A stretch of DNA of 35,456 nt from the NCBI GenBank assembly GCA_001574975.1, contig KQ965904.1, positions 1 to 35,456 on the forward strand, written 5' to 3'. Below are positions 27,713 to 35,456 of the stretch, piece by piece (positions within the stretch are counted from its first letter, which is position 1; every line of letters starts with the position of its first letter). The stretch comes from Gonapodya prolifera JEL478. Taxonomy: Eukaryota > Monoblepharomycota > Monoblepharidomycetes > Monoblepharidales > Gonapodyaceae. The notes beneath the pieces are model-generated. The model had not been told where the DNA came from and ran no database searches. It worked only from the letters and a program-made list of their open reading frames with translations. Made by a program: the position numbers and the translations under genes.

Positions 27713-28158
27713 TGATGGCACAAGGCATTCGCGGACCTCTTGCCGCCCAAGGTAAGATTTTGGTGGCAAGCAACTACCCCACCTCGGCCGGCGACCCAAT
27801 ACTAATGAGTGACAAGAATGTCAGCCCAGCAATGTATGCTTTGAATACGATCTTGAACGAGATGCTTAAGTATGTCCGTAAAATGTGTGGACGATAAAAT
27901 AATCAAGTACCGGGCGGTGACGATGATACGGGAGCGACCGCACCGCGATAATTTTAACAGTTGATTCGGTTTAGTTGGCGCATCAATGTAGTGATAACGA
28001 TACATATGATCTTGCCATGTTGGATTGAAAGTGTAATGGGGGTCGCGCGATTGAAACTGTGAACATCGCTTGGGTTGAACACTCCGTTTTTCATGAGGCG
28101 GGCATCCCGGTACAATAAACAAAAGATATGTACACAAATTTCAAAATTCTTCCAACGA
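27713..28158. promoter_or_regulatory. NIPA-gene upstream region abutting the tRNA
   Basis: About 450 bases between the NIPA start codon and the tRNA-Gly. CpG is still frequent up to about 28060. The minus-strand open frame at 27802-28137 has no splice or domain support. I see no repeat. Confidence 0.4.
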
Positions 28159-28229
28159 GCGTGGGTAGTGTAGTGGTATCATTAGCCCCTGCCACGGGTT
28201 AGACCCGGGTTCAATTCCCGGCCCACGCA
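28159..28229 (+). tRNA. tRNA-Gly (GCC)
   Basis: A 71-nt cloverleaf with a perfect 7-bp acceptor stem (GCGTGGG / CCCACGC), discriminator A, a T-arm CCGGG-TTCAATT-CCCGG, and an anticodon loop CTGCCAC on stem AGCCC/GGGTT. The anticodon GCC is at 28191-28193. It has no intron. D-arm box A (TAGTGTAGTGG) and T-arm box B (GGTTCAATTCC) are both in place for Pol III. The CpG-poor transposon island starts within about 25 bases of its 3' end. Confidence 0.97.
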
Positions 28230-28241
28230 GACAAAAAGTCA

Positions 28242-28247
28242 TTTTTT
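28242..28247 (+). terminator. Pol III terminator of the tRNA-Gly
   Basis: A run of six T on the + strand, 12 bases after the tRNA 3' end, the usual RNA polymerase III stop. Confidence 0.85.
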
Positions 28248-28339
28248 CCCACTTGTGGTTTATCATTTTGTCTTAAAACGTATTTGGGAGGTGTCATGTG
28301 GGACTTTGGGTGTGTCTGAGGTTGTTAGGGTGTGTTTTT

Positions 28340-28355
28340 GGTGGGTGCACCCACC
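28340..28355. repeat. Perfect 16-bp palindrome
   Basis: GGTGGGTGCACCCACC equals its own reverse complement. It lies 110 bases downstream of the tRNA, inside the island's first segment, followed closely by a partial copy (GGGCCACCCA). It could be part of an element terminus or a protein-binding site; no function is shown. Confidence 0.7.
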
Positions 28356-28507
28356 TAATTAAGGGCCACCCATTGTTATTTTCACACTGAGACATGTCAT
28401 GTTCTGACAAAAGCAGACAATTTTGGAAGTCACATTATGTTGCCAAGACTTTTATTTGGCATTCAATTGGGAGGAAGATTGCTTGAACTTTGGTTTAAGT
28501 ACTAGCT

Positions 28508-28876
28508 GTGTTGTTTTATGTAAGGGGGAGTTCAATGAAGGTGCTCACAATCCAAGATTTTGGAGATTATGTGCAGAGATTAGTGAGGTCAATTCAGATG
28601 TGGCATGACAAGAAAATCTCAGCAGGCACATCACCAGTTGCACAGGCTATAAACACAAAGTTTCCAGTATGTGGGGACGCTTGTGGTATTGCTGCTGGGC
28701 ATTGTGTGTACTGTCTAGTTGGCATTTGGAGTTATGCTATTAACATGGTCCCCAATATTGCTGACGTTTCCACCACCTATCCACCTGCTCCACCTCTCTC
28801 CATTTTATTGTGCCCCTTTATTCCAAGCAACCCCTCTTCTGATCTCAATGACCTCCTCTTCCCAATCACTGGCTAG
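28508..28876 (+). other. Open frame of unknown origin in the island
   Basis: A 122-codon frame (in-frame ATG at 28535) on the + strand, opposite to the other remains. I find no known domain; the segment has several cysteines (CGDACGIAAGHCVYC) and a Pro-rich stretch near the end. It may be a piece of a transposon gene or chance, since the AT-rich, CpG-poor DNA here has few stops on this strand. Confidence 0.25.
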
Positions 28877-28922
28877 GTGGGGACTGGGTTGATTTCTGAA
28901 AAAAAAAAACCCAAAAGGGTTT

Positions 28923-28990
28923 TGTCACAATTGTTATGCACCCCTATGTGGAGACATACCCCCACCTCCTGGAGAAGTACCCCCACTTTC
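28923..28990. repeat. Copy A of a ~70-bp TGT-starting repeat with tandem TACCCCCAC
   Basis: It begins TGTCACAATTG and contains CATACCCCCACC and GTACCCCCACTT, 11 bases apart, as in copy B at 33205-33273. It is preceded by an inverted repeat AAAACCC-AAAA-GGGTTTT. The TGT start is typical of the ends of LTRs and of related integrase-type DNA transposons. Confidence 0.6.
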
Positions 28991-29600
28991 TAAACTGGGA
29001 CTTCTGGTTCTTAATTCTGTAACTTCAGAGAACCAAAACCTGGCAGATCCATCAATGCTTTTGAATTATCATCATATGCAGAGGCCAGAAATATGAGTTA
29101 ATTATTACACTGTGTACAATTTGATTGATAGTATTTGAATTTACCAGAACTTGTGACACTGAATTATAATCTCTTTGATTTTGATTTTAGGGACTGTTTA
29201 AATGTTTAAGTTCAAATATCAACTGTAAACTTTTGCAATAGAGTGACGTCCTTATTCTCTTTGGAGAGCTTACAAAAATCATATCATAATCAATACATCA
29301 TCTGGGCCACCCCCAATATCAGGTCTCAAACCATTCTGAGTGCCAAGCAATGCTGTGAAAGCAAAAAGCTCTTTGTGATAAAATAGCAGATATTGTCTCA
29401 GAACATGTTTGGAAGGCCTTTGCTACACAACCTAGGTGAGCTGCACAAGCCTGTAAACTGCAGGAACGTGTATATATGATCAGATGTACATAGCAAGACT
29501 TAATGTGCATAGATCTCACCTGCAGGAATGTGATGCCAAACTTAGGGCACGTCCTGCAGCTGTGGACATCTAAACCCGCGGCCACAGTAGTGGCACAGCA
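28991..29600. other. Island DNA without recognisable gene
   Basis: AT-rich and CpG-poor. I see no domain, RNA gene or repeat I can name. The minus-strand frame at 29319-29615 is Cys-rich and may be the tail of the Ulp1-like segment next to it, but I cannot show it. Confidence 0.35.
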
Positions 29601-29619
29601 GCTAATACCCAACACTCAT

Positions 29620-30185
29620 ACTACACTATATACTCCACGTTAGTGAATGTCAGTGTGACAGCCTTGTTTGTTTTATATCCTGGCCCCGGAGCAATTTTTA
29701 ACAATTTCAAAGTTCTCCATTGCAAAAAGAATGCCCATGCATGTAAAAACTCCACAGTTGTAACCATCTGGCTGAAAGTACCAACCCTAAACTCAAGGTT
29801 AAAATATTGCAGCAAGCATGTTTGATAAAGACTGAGCCTTACCTTGGAGACAAGTATGCCTACTTCTTCACCAATTTTGAGACCAACTGCTTCATTTAAA
29901 ATATGTTTGCATCCAAAACATCTTTCCTTGCCCAAAGTGTTTTGGCAGAATCCAACACAACAAAAGTATTGTGCTGCTTATGGTAAAGAACAAAGTACCA
30001 ATGTGTCTTGCTGATGTTAATTTGCATGACATACCAAGCAGCACTCTGCATAAAAGTCCTTCAGAAGGAGTTTTCTTTGTAGACATTCTTGAGAGTACCA
30101 CCCTCTGATTGGCAATAATTTTCATCTGTATAGTGGGATAGAACATACCCAACAGGTGGCAATCCAACCAAAAGGACACTGTCAT
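29620..30185 (-). pseudogene. Ulp1/SENP-like (C48) cysteine-protease remnant
   Basis: Read across frames on the minus strand, the catalytic parts of an Ulp1-type peptidase appear in order: INISKTHWYFVLYHKQHN with His at 30001-30003, FVVLDSA with Asp at 29950-29952, then DGYNCGVFTCMGILFAMENF with the nucleophile Cys at 29754-29756. His to Cys is about 82 codons, within the usual range. Family members cut SUMO or similar tails; transposon-borne Ulp1 domains are known in several DNA-transposon groups. Here at least two frame changes and several stops break it, for example a TGA where NSF-R-RT would be expected. It lies directly downstream, on the same strand, of the integrase at 30840-31614, so the two may be one element. 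Confidence 0.6.
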
Positions 30186-30188
30186 ATA

Positions 30189-30623
30189 TCAAGCAAGTTG
30201 CAAAATTATCAATAATTTCATCAGTGAGGAAAATTCCATTGCAAAGGCATTGCAGTTCCTCATAACATGCAGAGGCCCCTTAATTGAAATTCCACTGTTG
30301 TGACCACCCATATGTTCATCCCAACCAAGGGAATATGGAAGTACAATTGTAGATAATGGTAGGAGCAGAGAGAAGTCAACATTGCCCACAAAATTGAGTG
30401 GGTTAGCATCAGGCATCTGAATGTAGCCCAAGACTGCTTTGACTTCAAAACTATCATCAATGCCATCAACTCCTGTAATTTGCTCCTGGCCACTTAGGAT
30501 GTCTGCTGTTGACATCCCTTTTGGTGCAAGCTTTAAATACCTCTGGTGGTACCAGCAATCCACAACTTCACCAGGGATATCCTTAACAAGCAGCCCTGCG
30601 GAAATCCAATGGATTTTGTACAT
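30189..30623 (-). other. Open frame between integrase and Ulp1 remnants
   Basis: A 145-codon frame, uninterrupted, with its first ATG at 30623 (MYKIHWISAGLLVKD). I do not recognise it. It follows the integrase on the same strand and may include the integrase's C-terminal beta-domain, since related integrases end with a short MYKI-type strand, and then a linker to the protease. It contains STADILSGQEQITGVDGID and a Gly/His segment, DEHMGGHNSG. Confidence 0.35.
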
Positions 30624-30839
30624 TTATTTTGATGGTGACAATTTGACAAATGACACAGAAAATATCCAGATAGCACTGAGGAGTTGTCCCTTCTTAAACT
30701 TTTTGTGGTTGATGTCCTCACTCACAAGGACAGTAGCACTGATGGGCAATACAATTGGCCTAGACATCATCTTCAATAAGGATCTAAAATATCTGTCAGT
30801 GTGGCATCTTTCCAAAGTTCTTGTAAACTTACCTTGCAA

Positions 30840-31614
30840 CCATTTGCGCAGCAGCCAGTTTAGTATTTGAAGCAATGTCAGCTAAGAGCTCATTGTATTC
30901 TGCTGGACTAAGAACTCTATCTCAATGGTATTGCTCTTTTGCTGAAGCAGGGAGGAAAAAAGGATTGTTGGTGTGACCTTTAAAAACAACATATGGCACA
31001 TGTTTTGTTGTTGTATGGTGCTCATGGTTGTACATTTCAATTGCCTGCAAAATTTGTTGATTTGCATCCTCCAGAGTTATTGTAGAGACATCAATACCAT
31101 CTTGATGAATGCCAGCCTGCCACTTTTTTTTAGGCATACCATGGGGACATTCAATTACACCTTGGCTTGTTGGCAATATGGCCTTCCATGAGAGACATCA
31201 ACTCCAAGCTCCTTGTGCATGGCATTAAGGCTATTTGAGGTGAACTCTCTGCCATTATCACTCTGAGTTCTAGGCAAAGGTTTGGGGTATTACTGTTGAG
31301 ATTTAATCAGGGAATTCCACTAATAGTGGTGGTCCCCACCTTTCAACAAGTCCATGCTCTGCATAATATTGTTGCAAAAATTCTTCCCACATTCCTGGAA
31401 TCTTTTGTTCCAAAAAGGTCTCCAACATGAATTTTGAGCAGTGATCAACTGAATTCAGAAGCCGAAAGCGTGGTTGGGGCAAGTAGTCATAAACCAAAGC
31501 TCTCAAGGTCTGGATACAATAATTGGGGTCAGTGGTGCAGTATGGTACTACAGGGTTAGTCACAAGGGTAAGATTTGGTTTAGAGTAGGAATAGCTCTGT
31601 TGTCCTTCTAACAC
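30840..31614 (-). pseudogene. DDE integrase of the KRBA2 / Ginger type
   Basis: The retroviral-type integrase core is readable in pieces: RFRLLNSVDHCSKFMLE with the first Asp at 31444-31446; QSDNGREFTSNSLNAMHKEL with the second Asp at 31257-31259; then HGRPYC and SQGVIE with the Glu at 31150-31152, about 35 codons later (DD35E). After it come KKKWQAGIHQ and MYNHEHHTTTKHVPY. VDHCSKF, SDNGREF and HGRPxC..SQG are typical of the KRAB-A-domain-2-like integrases, which belong to Ginger DNA transposons and some LTR elements, rather than of standard gypsy integrases. Frameshifts occur near 31172 and near 31290, and a TAA closes the first frame at 31303-31305. All three acidic residues survive. Confidence 0.65.
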
Positions 31615-32046
31615 ATGTGCTTATATATTTGTCAGGTCCAAGGGTGCTGTGGTCACAATGCCTTCTGGCGCTGACAACGCCAACCTGTTGGCCCTTACTC
31701 TGGCAGACTGTAGTAGTTCCGCCACACCTCCCCCATCCGTTGAAGCTGATGACCTTGTCAGGTGTGGAGTATTTAGCACAAGTATTGAAGAATTGCACTT
31801 CACAATTCATCTTCTCTTTGGATGCTTTGGGATGCACCCAGGATGTGGGAAAACCTTTCCGCAGCTCTCTGGCTCTTTTCAATTCAATTTTACAGCAGGA
31901 AAAACACACATATCCCTTCAAGGGAAAGTCAACATTTAAACTGTTTTTGACTCAAAACCATTGTCCACTTGTCGACAGTCCAAAGACGTCTAGCCTTCAA
32001 CTTTTATGTCTTTGAGAGCTCTGCATTCTTCCCTCACCCCCCCTTC
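31615..32046 (-). other. Unassigned island segment with a Cys-containing frame
   Basis: The minus-strand frame 31921-31580 reads GYVCFSCCKIELKRARELRK and then polar sequence. It could be the zinc-binding or linker part upstream of the integrase core, or a separate element. No family is recognised. Confidence 0.25.
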
Positions 32047-33204
32047 TCAAGAGGCTGGTGCCCACACGCCTTGCAATATAAGTGATTTAACGTGGCGGGG
32101 AGAACAACAGAGATTTTCTGAGTCATGCTCTTTGGCTGTGGCCTCTGCAATCTCGTGTTGAACTTTCACACACACTCTTGTGTGTTGGTTTTGCACATTT
32201 CTGTCAGATCTCTTTGAGCAAGATTGATGTTGCAACCAAGGGTTTCTATGCTCAAAGTCTGCAACCATGTCAGGAGCATTGCACATGTCCTCTTCTAGGA
32301 TCCATTCAAGTTCATTGTATCCACAAAATTTTGTCACATACTCACCAATGTCACCTTGCACCTGTTTACCAGCAATGTATTCTACTTTGTAACTGGGGCG
32401 CTGATCAATGCTTGACACTACTGGAGTATGGTATTGGTCCCCAGGTAGGATCCCTGGATCTGTTTAAGATCAGGCATCTCTACCATTGGTACTCCAGGTG
32501 TAGCGGCTACAATGTCTGGTGGTGGCATGTACAGAGCAACTTTTTGAAGTCTGTTGACATGCGCCAAAATTGATTTTCCTGATTGCCAGTGGTCTACTTT
32601 GTAAGTAACAGGTGTGACTTGTTCAACTACCAAGCACAGACCAATCCATTTCAAAAGAAATTTTGTGCTTTCTCCCTTTCAGTGAGCTTCTTCCAAGGCA
32701 ACCATAACAGTGGAATCAGGCATGAAGGTAACATCAATGTGTTTTGCATCATACTTCTTTGTCCGCTCATTTGCAGATTTTAACAATCTTGCTTGTACCA
32801 TTTCATAGACTTTAGAAAGTGATTCCGAGAATGGCAGAATATCATCCCAATGTAATGAACCTGTAGTTACATTACCAATAATGTCAGTCAGCAATCGAGC
32901 CTGACTACCTGTTGCTTAAAAGAATGGCAAGTGACCCATAGTGGTGTGCACTCTCATGTTGAAAGCAAATTGAATGGCACTAAGTAGTTATCCCAATCAT
33001 TTTTATTTCTTATGATTCACATAAGCATAGAGAGAATCCACAAGTGGCTTCATAACTTGCTCAGCATAAGGATTTCCTGCTGGATGTAATGGAGACGTAA
33101 AAGTGTGTTGAAAGCTTAAAGCTTTTGTGATGTCCAACATCACTTCATTTGCAAATGCAGTTACATTATCCAAGTGAATTCGTCTAAAAATTCCCAATTG
33201 GCTT
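32047..33204 (-). pseudogene. Ty3/gypsy chromovirus: integrase C-terminus plus chromodomain
   Basis: Read in order on the minus strand: the end of an integrase core (RRIHLDNVTAFANEV with Asp; NPYAEQVMKPLVDSLYAYV with Glu), FAFNMRVHTTMGHLPFF, a C-terminal ANERTKKYDAKH segment, KFLLKWIGLCLVVEQ with VTPVTYKV and AHVNRL (the GPY/F-type beta-barrel), and a chromodomain with EYVTKFCGY, LEWILEEDM and MVADFEHRN. This order is diagnostic of chromoviruses, whose chromodomain guides insertion into heterochromatin. There are several breaks: a frameshift near 32990, TAA in PFF-stop-ATG, TGA before KGES, and stops after the chromodomain linker. The first catalytic Asp, RNase H, RT and gag are absent, because the copy stops abruptly at the repeat at 33205. 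Confidence 0.75.
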
Positions 33205-33273
33205 TGTCCCATGGCTAACATACCCCCACCCCAGAGAGATACCCCCACCATATGGGGAGGTACCCCCACTTCC
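33205..33273. repeat. Copy B of the TGT-starting TACCCCCAC repeat
   Basis: It starts TGTCCCATGG and contains three degenerate TACCCCCAC units. It aligns with copy A at 28923-28990 with the same 11-base gap between the last two units. It sits exactly where the chromovirus integrase reading breaks off. On the minus strand it has four runs of four or five G, a possible G-quadruplex. Confidence 0.6.
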
Positions 33274-33356
33274 AAGAACTCAAATTATTAACTTGCACTT
33301 GCAGAAAAATTACATAACACTTGGGTTTCTTCATTGAGTTTTACAGTCTTCCTAAT

Positions 33357-35456
33357 CTACTTTCTAGAGCGACGAGCTCTTAATCCTGCTCCTTCATCAT
33401 CTGGTCCCTTCTTTCTCTTCTGTCCAGTGACAGCACCACCTCCAGCACCAGAACGTGTCACTACACCTGAAGTACTGCCTGTGATAGCAATACTGTGTCC
33501 CTTGGCCTTGGGCCTTGGGGGGGTTGCCACTTAAATGAGAACAAAGTTCAGTTGATTGTAAACATCCAGGAAACATCAATTAGACTTACCAACAACCTCT
33601 TCACCTTCATGTTCATTGTCACTTGCATGACTGGTGTCCTCCTCCTCCCCTCCATCATCTCCATCAACCTCCAGTGCCTCATCAAGTATAAATCGTTTCA
33701 CTACATGTCAAATCAGAACATGAAACCTTAAAGGGAACCACAGGGCACGTACCATCTTTAGGAACCTGCAGCAGCTTGGAGAGATCCTGTTGGTCATCTT
33801 CCTCCTCCTTGTCTTGGTCACCTTCACATCCTCTCCTCTCTGAAGGGAACTTTTCTGGCACAAAGGAACAGAATTTATGAGCAACATATTGGTACAACTT
33901 CCGGTTGCTCCAATACGACCTGTAAGATTCAAGACATTTAGACTGAGCCCACATCAAACCAAAACCAAAGATACAAACTGGGAGAATGCCAATGCAGCAT
34001 TCTTTGAAAAGGCATCCTTTCCCTTTGCAATAAGACTGTCAACTCCACCATGTAAATCATCACTCAAAGACATGCCATTGAATTGACGCCCAAGAGAAGC
34101 AGAAGCAATTGCAAGGGATCCACTCCCTGCAGTTGGTGCCAAAACAGAGTCACCAGTGTTGGTACAGAGAAGGAGGATTTCTGTCCACACAGCAATTGAT
34201 ATCTGAAAAGTGAAGTACATGGAGGGCCCCTTCTTACCCTGGGGTTGCATTTTCTAGAAGATAATAAGTTAGTAGGATTCCACATTAATTCATAAGCAGG
34301 ACTTGCCAGATGTTCTGACTTGTGCAATTTTGAAGGTCCAAACATACTGGAAGCCAAAGGAACCCTCCAAGAGTGGGCACTTGGCCAAGAGAACTGCCCT
34401 GGTTGGTTACCTTTCACAGCAACAAGGAACTGAATCACATCCCCAGTCTTCAAAATAGTTGCACCTCTGGCAAAATTCTCCAGTTCCTTTGCCTTGGTAG
34501 ATGTGGAACTTTCACCAACATAGATGGTGTGGAATGTGGTGCAGCCAACAGCCATATAGTCAGACTTGATTGCAAGAAACGTTGTGGGTGTGACAGCCTA
34601 ATTGATTGACAAGCCTCAAAACAATGAACTCATATGCACCTCAAACAGATTTAACTCACTTCCATTATAATCCCATCCTCCTTGAGGGCATCTCAATAGC
34701 AATTCTGCTGTACAGACTGCAAAAGTGAAGATTGGTTCTGTAGGGGTGATATGCTGAGTAAAGTTGTTGGCAAGGCTGCAGCAAATACTTACAATACCAG
34801 CCACTTCCTCAGCATGAACATGCAATACAATTAATGAAGCATGAACTTCATAATCAGCACAGAAGGTGGTCACATCAGCTGCCCAAGTTGTTTCATGTGC
34901 CAAATTAATCACAGGGTCAACAAATGGGGTGACCAGTTGGGGGGTTGCAACTGCAGACTTTCCAGAAGGGCCTTCAGCCTAAGAGACAAAGTATGCTTTA
35001 ACAAGCNAAAGGAAAATTCAAACATGGTAATACCTCATCCTCATCCTCATCCTCTACAACTACAGGTTTGCTGAGAGCATTCTTGGCAATTGTCTGCTTG
35101 GAAAGAAAGACTGCAGCACCTTTCTTAGCCTGAGACTTGGTTGTATGCCCAGCAGTCTCCTCAGGTGCAGGACAGGACTCAATAGGTGGTGAAAAGCCAT
35201 CAATTTCAACATGTGCCAAGTTCTGGGGTATTTTGCCTTGAACTGATTTGCCTGTGCAGGTGAAACAAGTTAGAACAATAGAATTGGGGGCCAACTCAAA
35301 ACTTATTGCCTTTATCCTTCCCAGGCTTAGACCTTCCAAGGCACAATTCAGCTGCCAAATCAAGGAAAGATTGGCGGGTAGTGCAATGATCAAAATCTCC
35401 TATGTTGGAACAGCAGATTTAGAAAATGCTGTGGGAAAATACTTACACTCACCTCT
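33357..35456 (-). CDS. Methyltransferase-like protein of the transposon island, partial (runs off the window)
   Basis: Spliced exons with matching phases on the minus strand include 33529-33357 (ends at TAG), 33700-33590, 33919-33753, a large exon ending at 33979, and others up to the edge near 34980. Part of the middle reads GDSVLAPTAGSGSLAIASAS followed by LGRQFNG (34119-34145 is the core), close to motif I of DNA N4/N6 methyltransferases (GDxVLDPFxGSGxxxxAA..LGR). Upstream is FVDPVINLAHETTW, where beta-class enzymes carry the DPPY motif, then ALKEDGIIMEAVTPTTFLA. The order, target motif first and SAM motif last, is that of the beta class. But DPPY is DPVI, the motif-I Asp is Ala, and an in-frame TGA sits before DALKEDG. 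The C-terminus is acidic, then basic (GQKRKKGPDDEGAGLRARRS). The assignment is tentative; it could be an unrelated Rossmann protein. The 5' part near 35260 has an unresolved frame. Confidence 0.45.

Larger units (their letters stand above)
28248..35456. mobile_element. CpG-depleted island of nested transposon remains
   Basis: The whole right end differs from the first 28 kb. From 30001 to 30600 I count a single CG dinucleotide (30599-30600), whereas 60 bases at 5101-5160 contain six. Inside are an integrase, an Ulp1-like protease, a chromodomain integrase, a repeated ~70-bp G-rich module and a methyltransferase-like gene, all on the minus strand. Frames are broken by shifts and by TGA stops. 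The composition fits long-term cytosine methylation and deamination of transposons; a misjoined contig is the main alternative. One ambiguous base lies at 35007. Confidence 0.75.

Noticed and set aside
27802-28137. Minus-strand 111-codon frame beside the tRNA
   Set aside because: No recognisable domain, composition like non-coding DNA, and it fills an intergenic space with no splice evidence.
28923-33273. A single complete LTR retrotransposon bounded by the two repeats
   Set aside because: There is no gag, protease, reverse transcriptase or RNase H between them, and two different integrases are present, so nested fragments fit better.
28248-35456. Polinton/Maverick element (integrase plus cysteine protease)
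   Set aside because: No PolB, packaging ATPase or capsid sequence is seen, and the chromodomain lies with a gypsy-type integrase instead.

Overview
The window reads as nuclear DNA of a zoosporic (flagellated) fungus, chytrid or monoblepharid-like. Genes are split by many short GT-AG introns (mostly 50-100 nt), codons are CpG- and GC-rich, there is a secreted protein with two fungal-type cellulose-binding modules (CBM1), and there is a clear CFAP58 orthologue, a protein of motile cilia that non-flagellated fungi lack. I rebuilt most genes by hand from splice sites and checked intron phases. The species cannot be named from sequence alone.

Layout, 1-28 kb (CpG-rich, gene-dense): an unrecognised six-exon minus-strand gene (173-1575); CFAP58 (1828-5579, +); an HSD17B10-type mitochondrial short-chain dehydrogenase (5848-7064, +); a soluble Rieske protein (7242-8287, +); a small cysteine-rich type I membrane protein (8417-9227, +); a decayed Baeyer-Villiger/flavin monooxygenase pseudogene (9259-11270, -); a 14-exon SERCA calcium pump (11617-15678, -); a CBM1-CBM1 secreted protein (16410-17269, +); a rhodanese plus dual-specificity phosphatase, MAPK-phosphatase-like (18106-20910, -); a hypothetical one-TM protein (21499-22530, -); UPF3 of nonsense-mediated decay (22671-24662, -); and a nine-TM NIPA-type magnesium transporter with a giant disordered insert (24827-27712, -). 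These are ordinary housekeeping, flagellar, signalling and lignocellulose-related genes with no operon logic.

At 28159-28229 lies an intact tRNA-Gly(GCC) with a Pol III T6 stop. Immediately after it the DNA changes character. From about 28.25 kb to the end (35.456 kb) CpG nearly vanishes and the sequence becomes a nest of transposon remains, mostly on the minus strand. They are an integrase with a DDE triad of the KRBA2/Ginger type; an Ulp1-like cysteine-protease remnant; a Ty3/gypsy chromovirus integrase C-terminus with chromodomain; two copies of a G-rich ~70-bp terminal repeat; and, at the right edge, a multi-exon gene whose protein resembles a beta-class DNA (N4/N6) methyltransferase. Several stops there are TGA where an arginine CGA is expected, as CpG deamination would produce.

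The most interesting points are the sharp tRNA/transposon boundary with its CpG collapse, the element-associated methyltransferase-like gene, the integrase plus Ulp1 pairing, the multiply broken monooxygenase pseudogene, and two microexons (18 and 22 nt).
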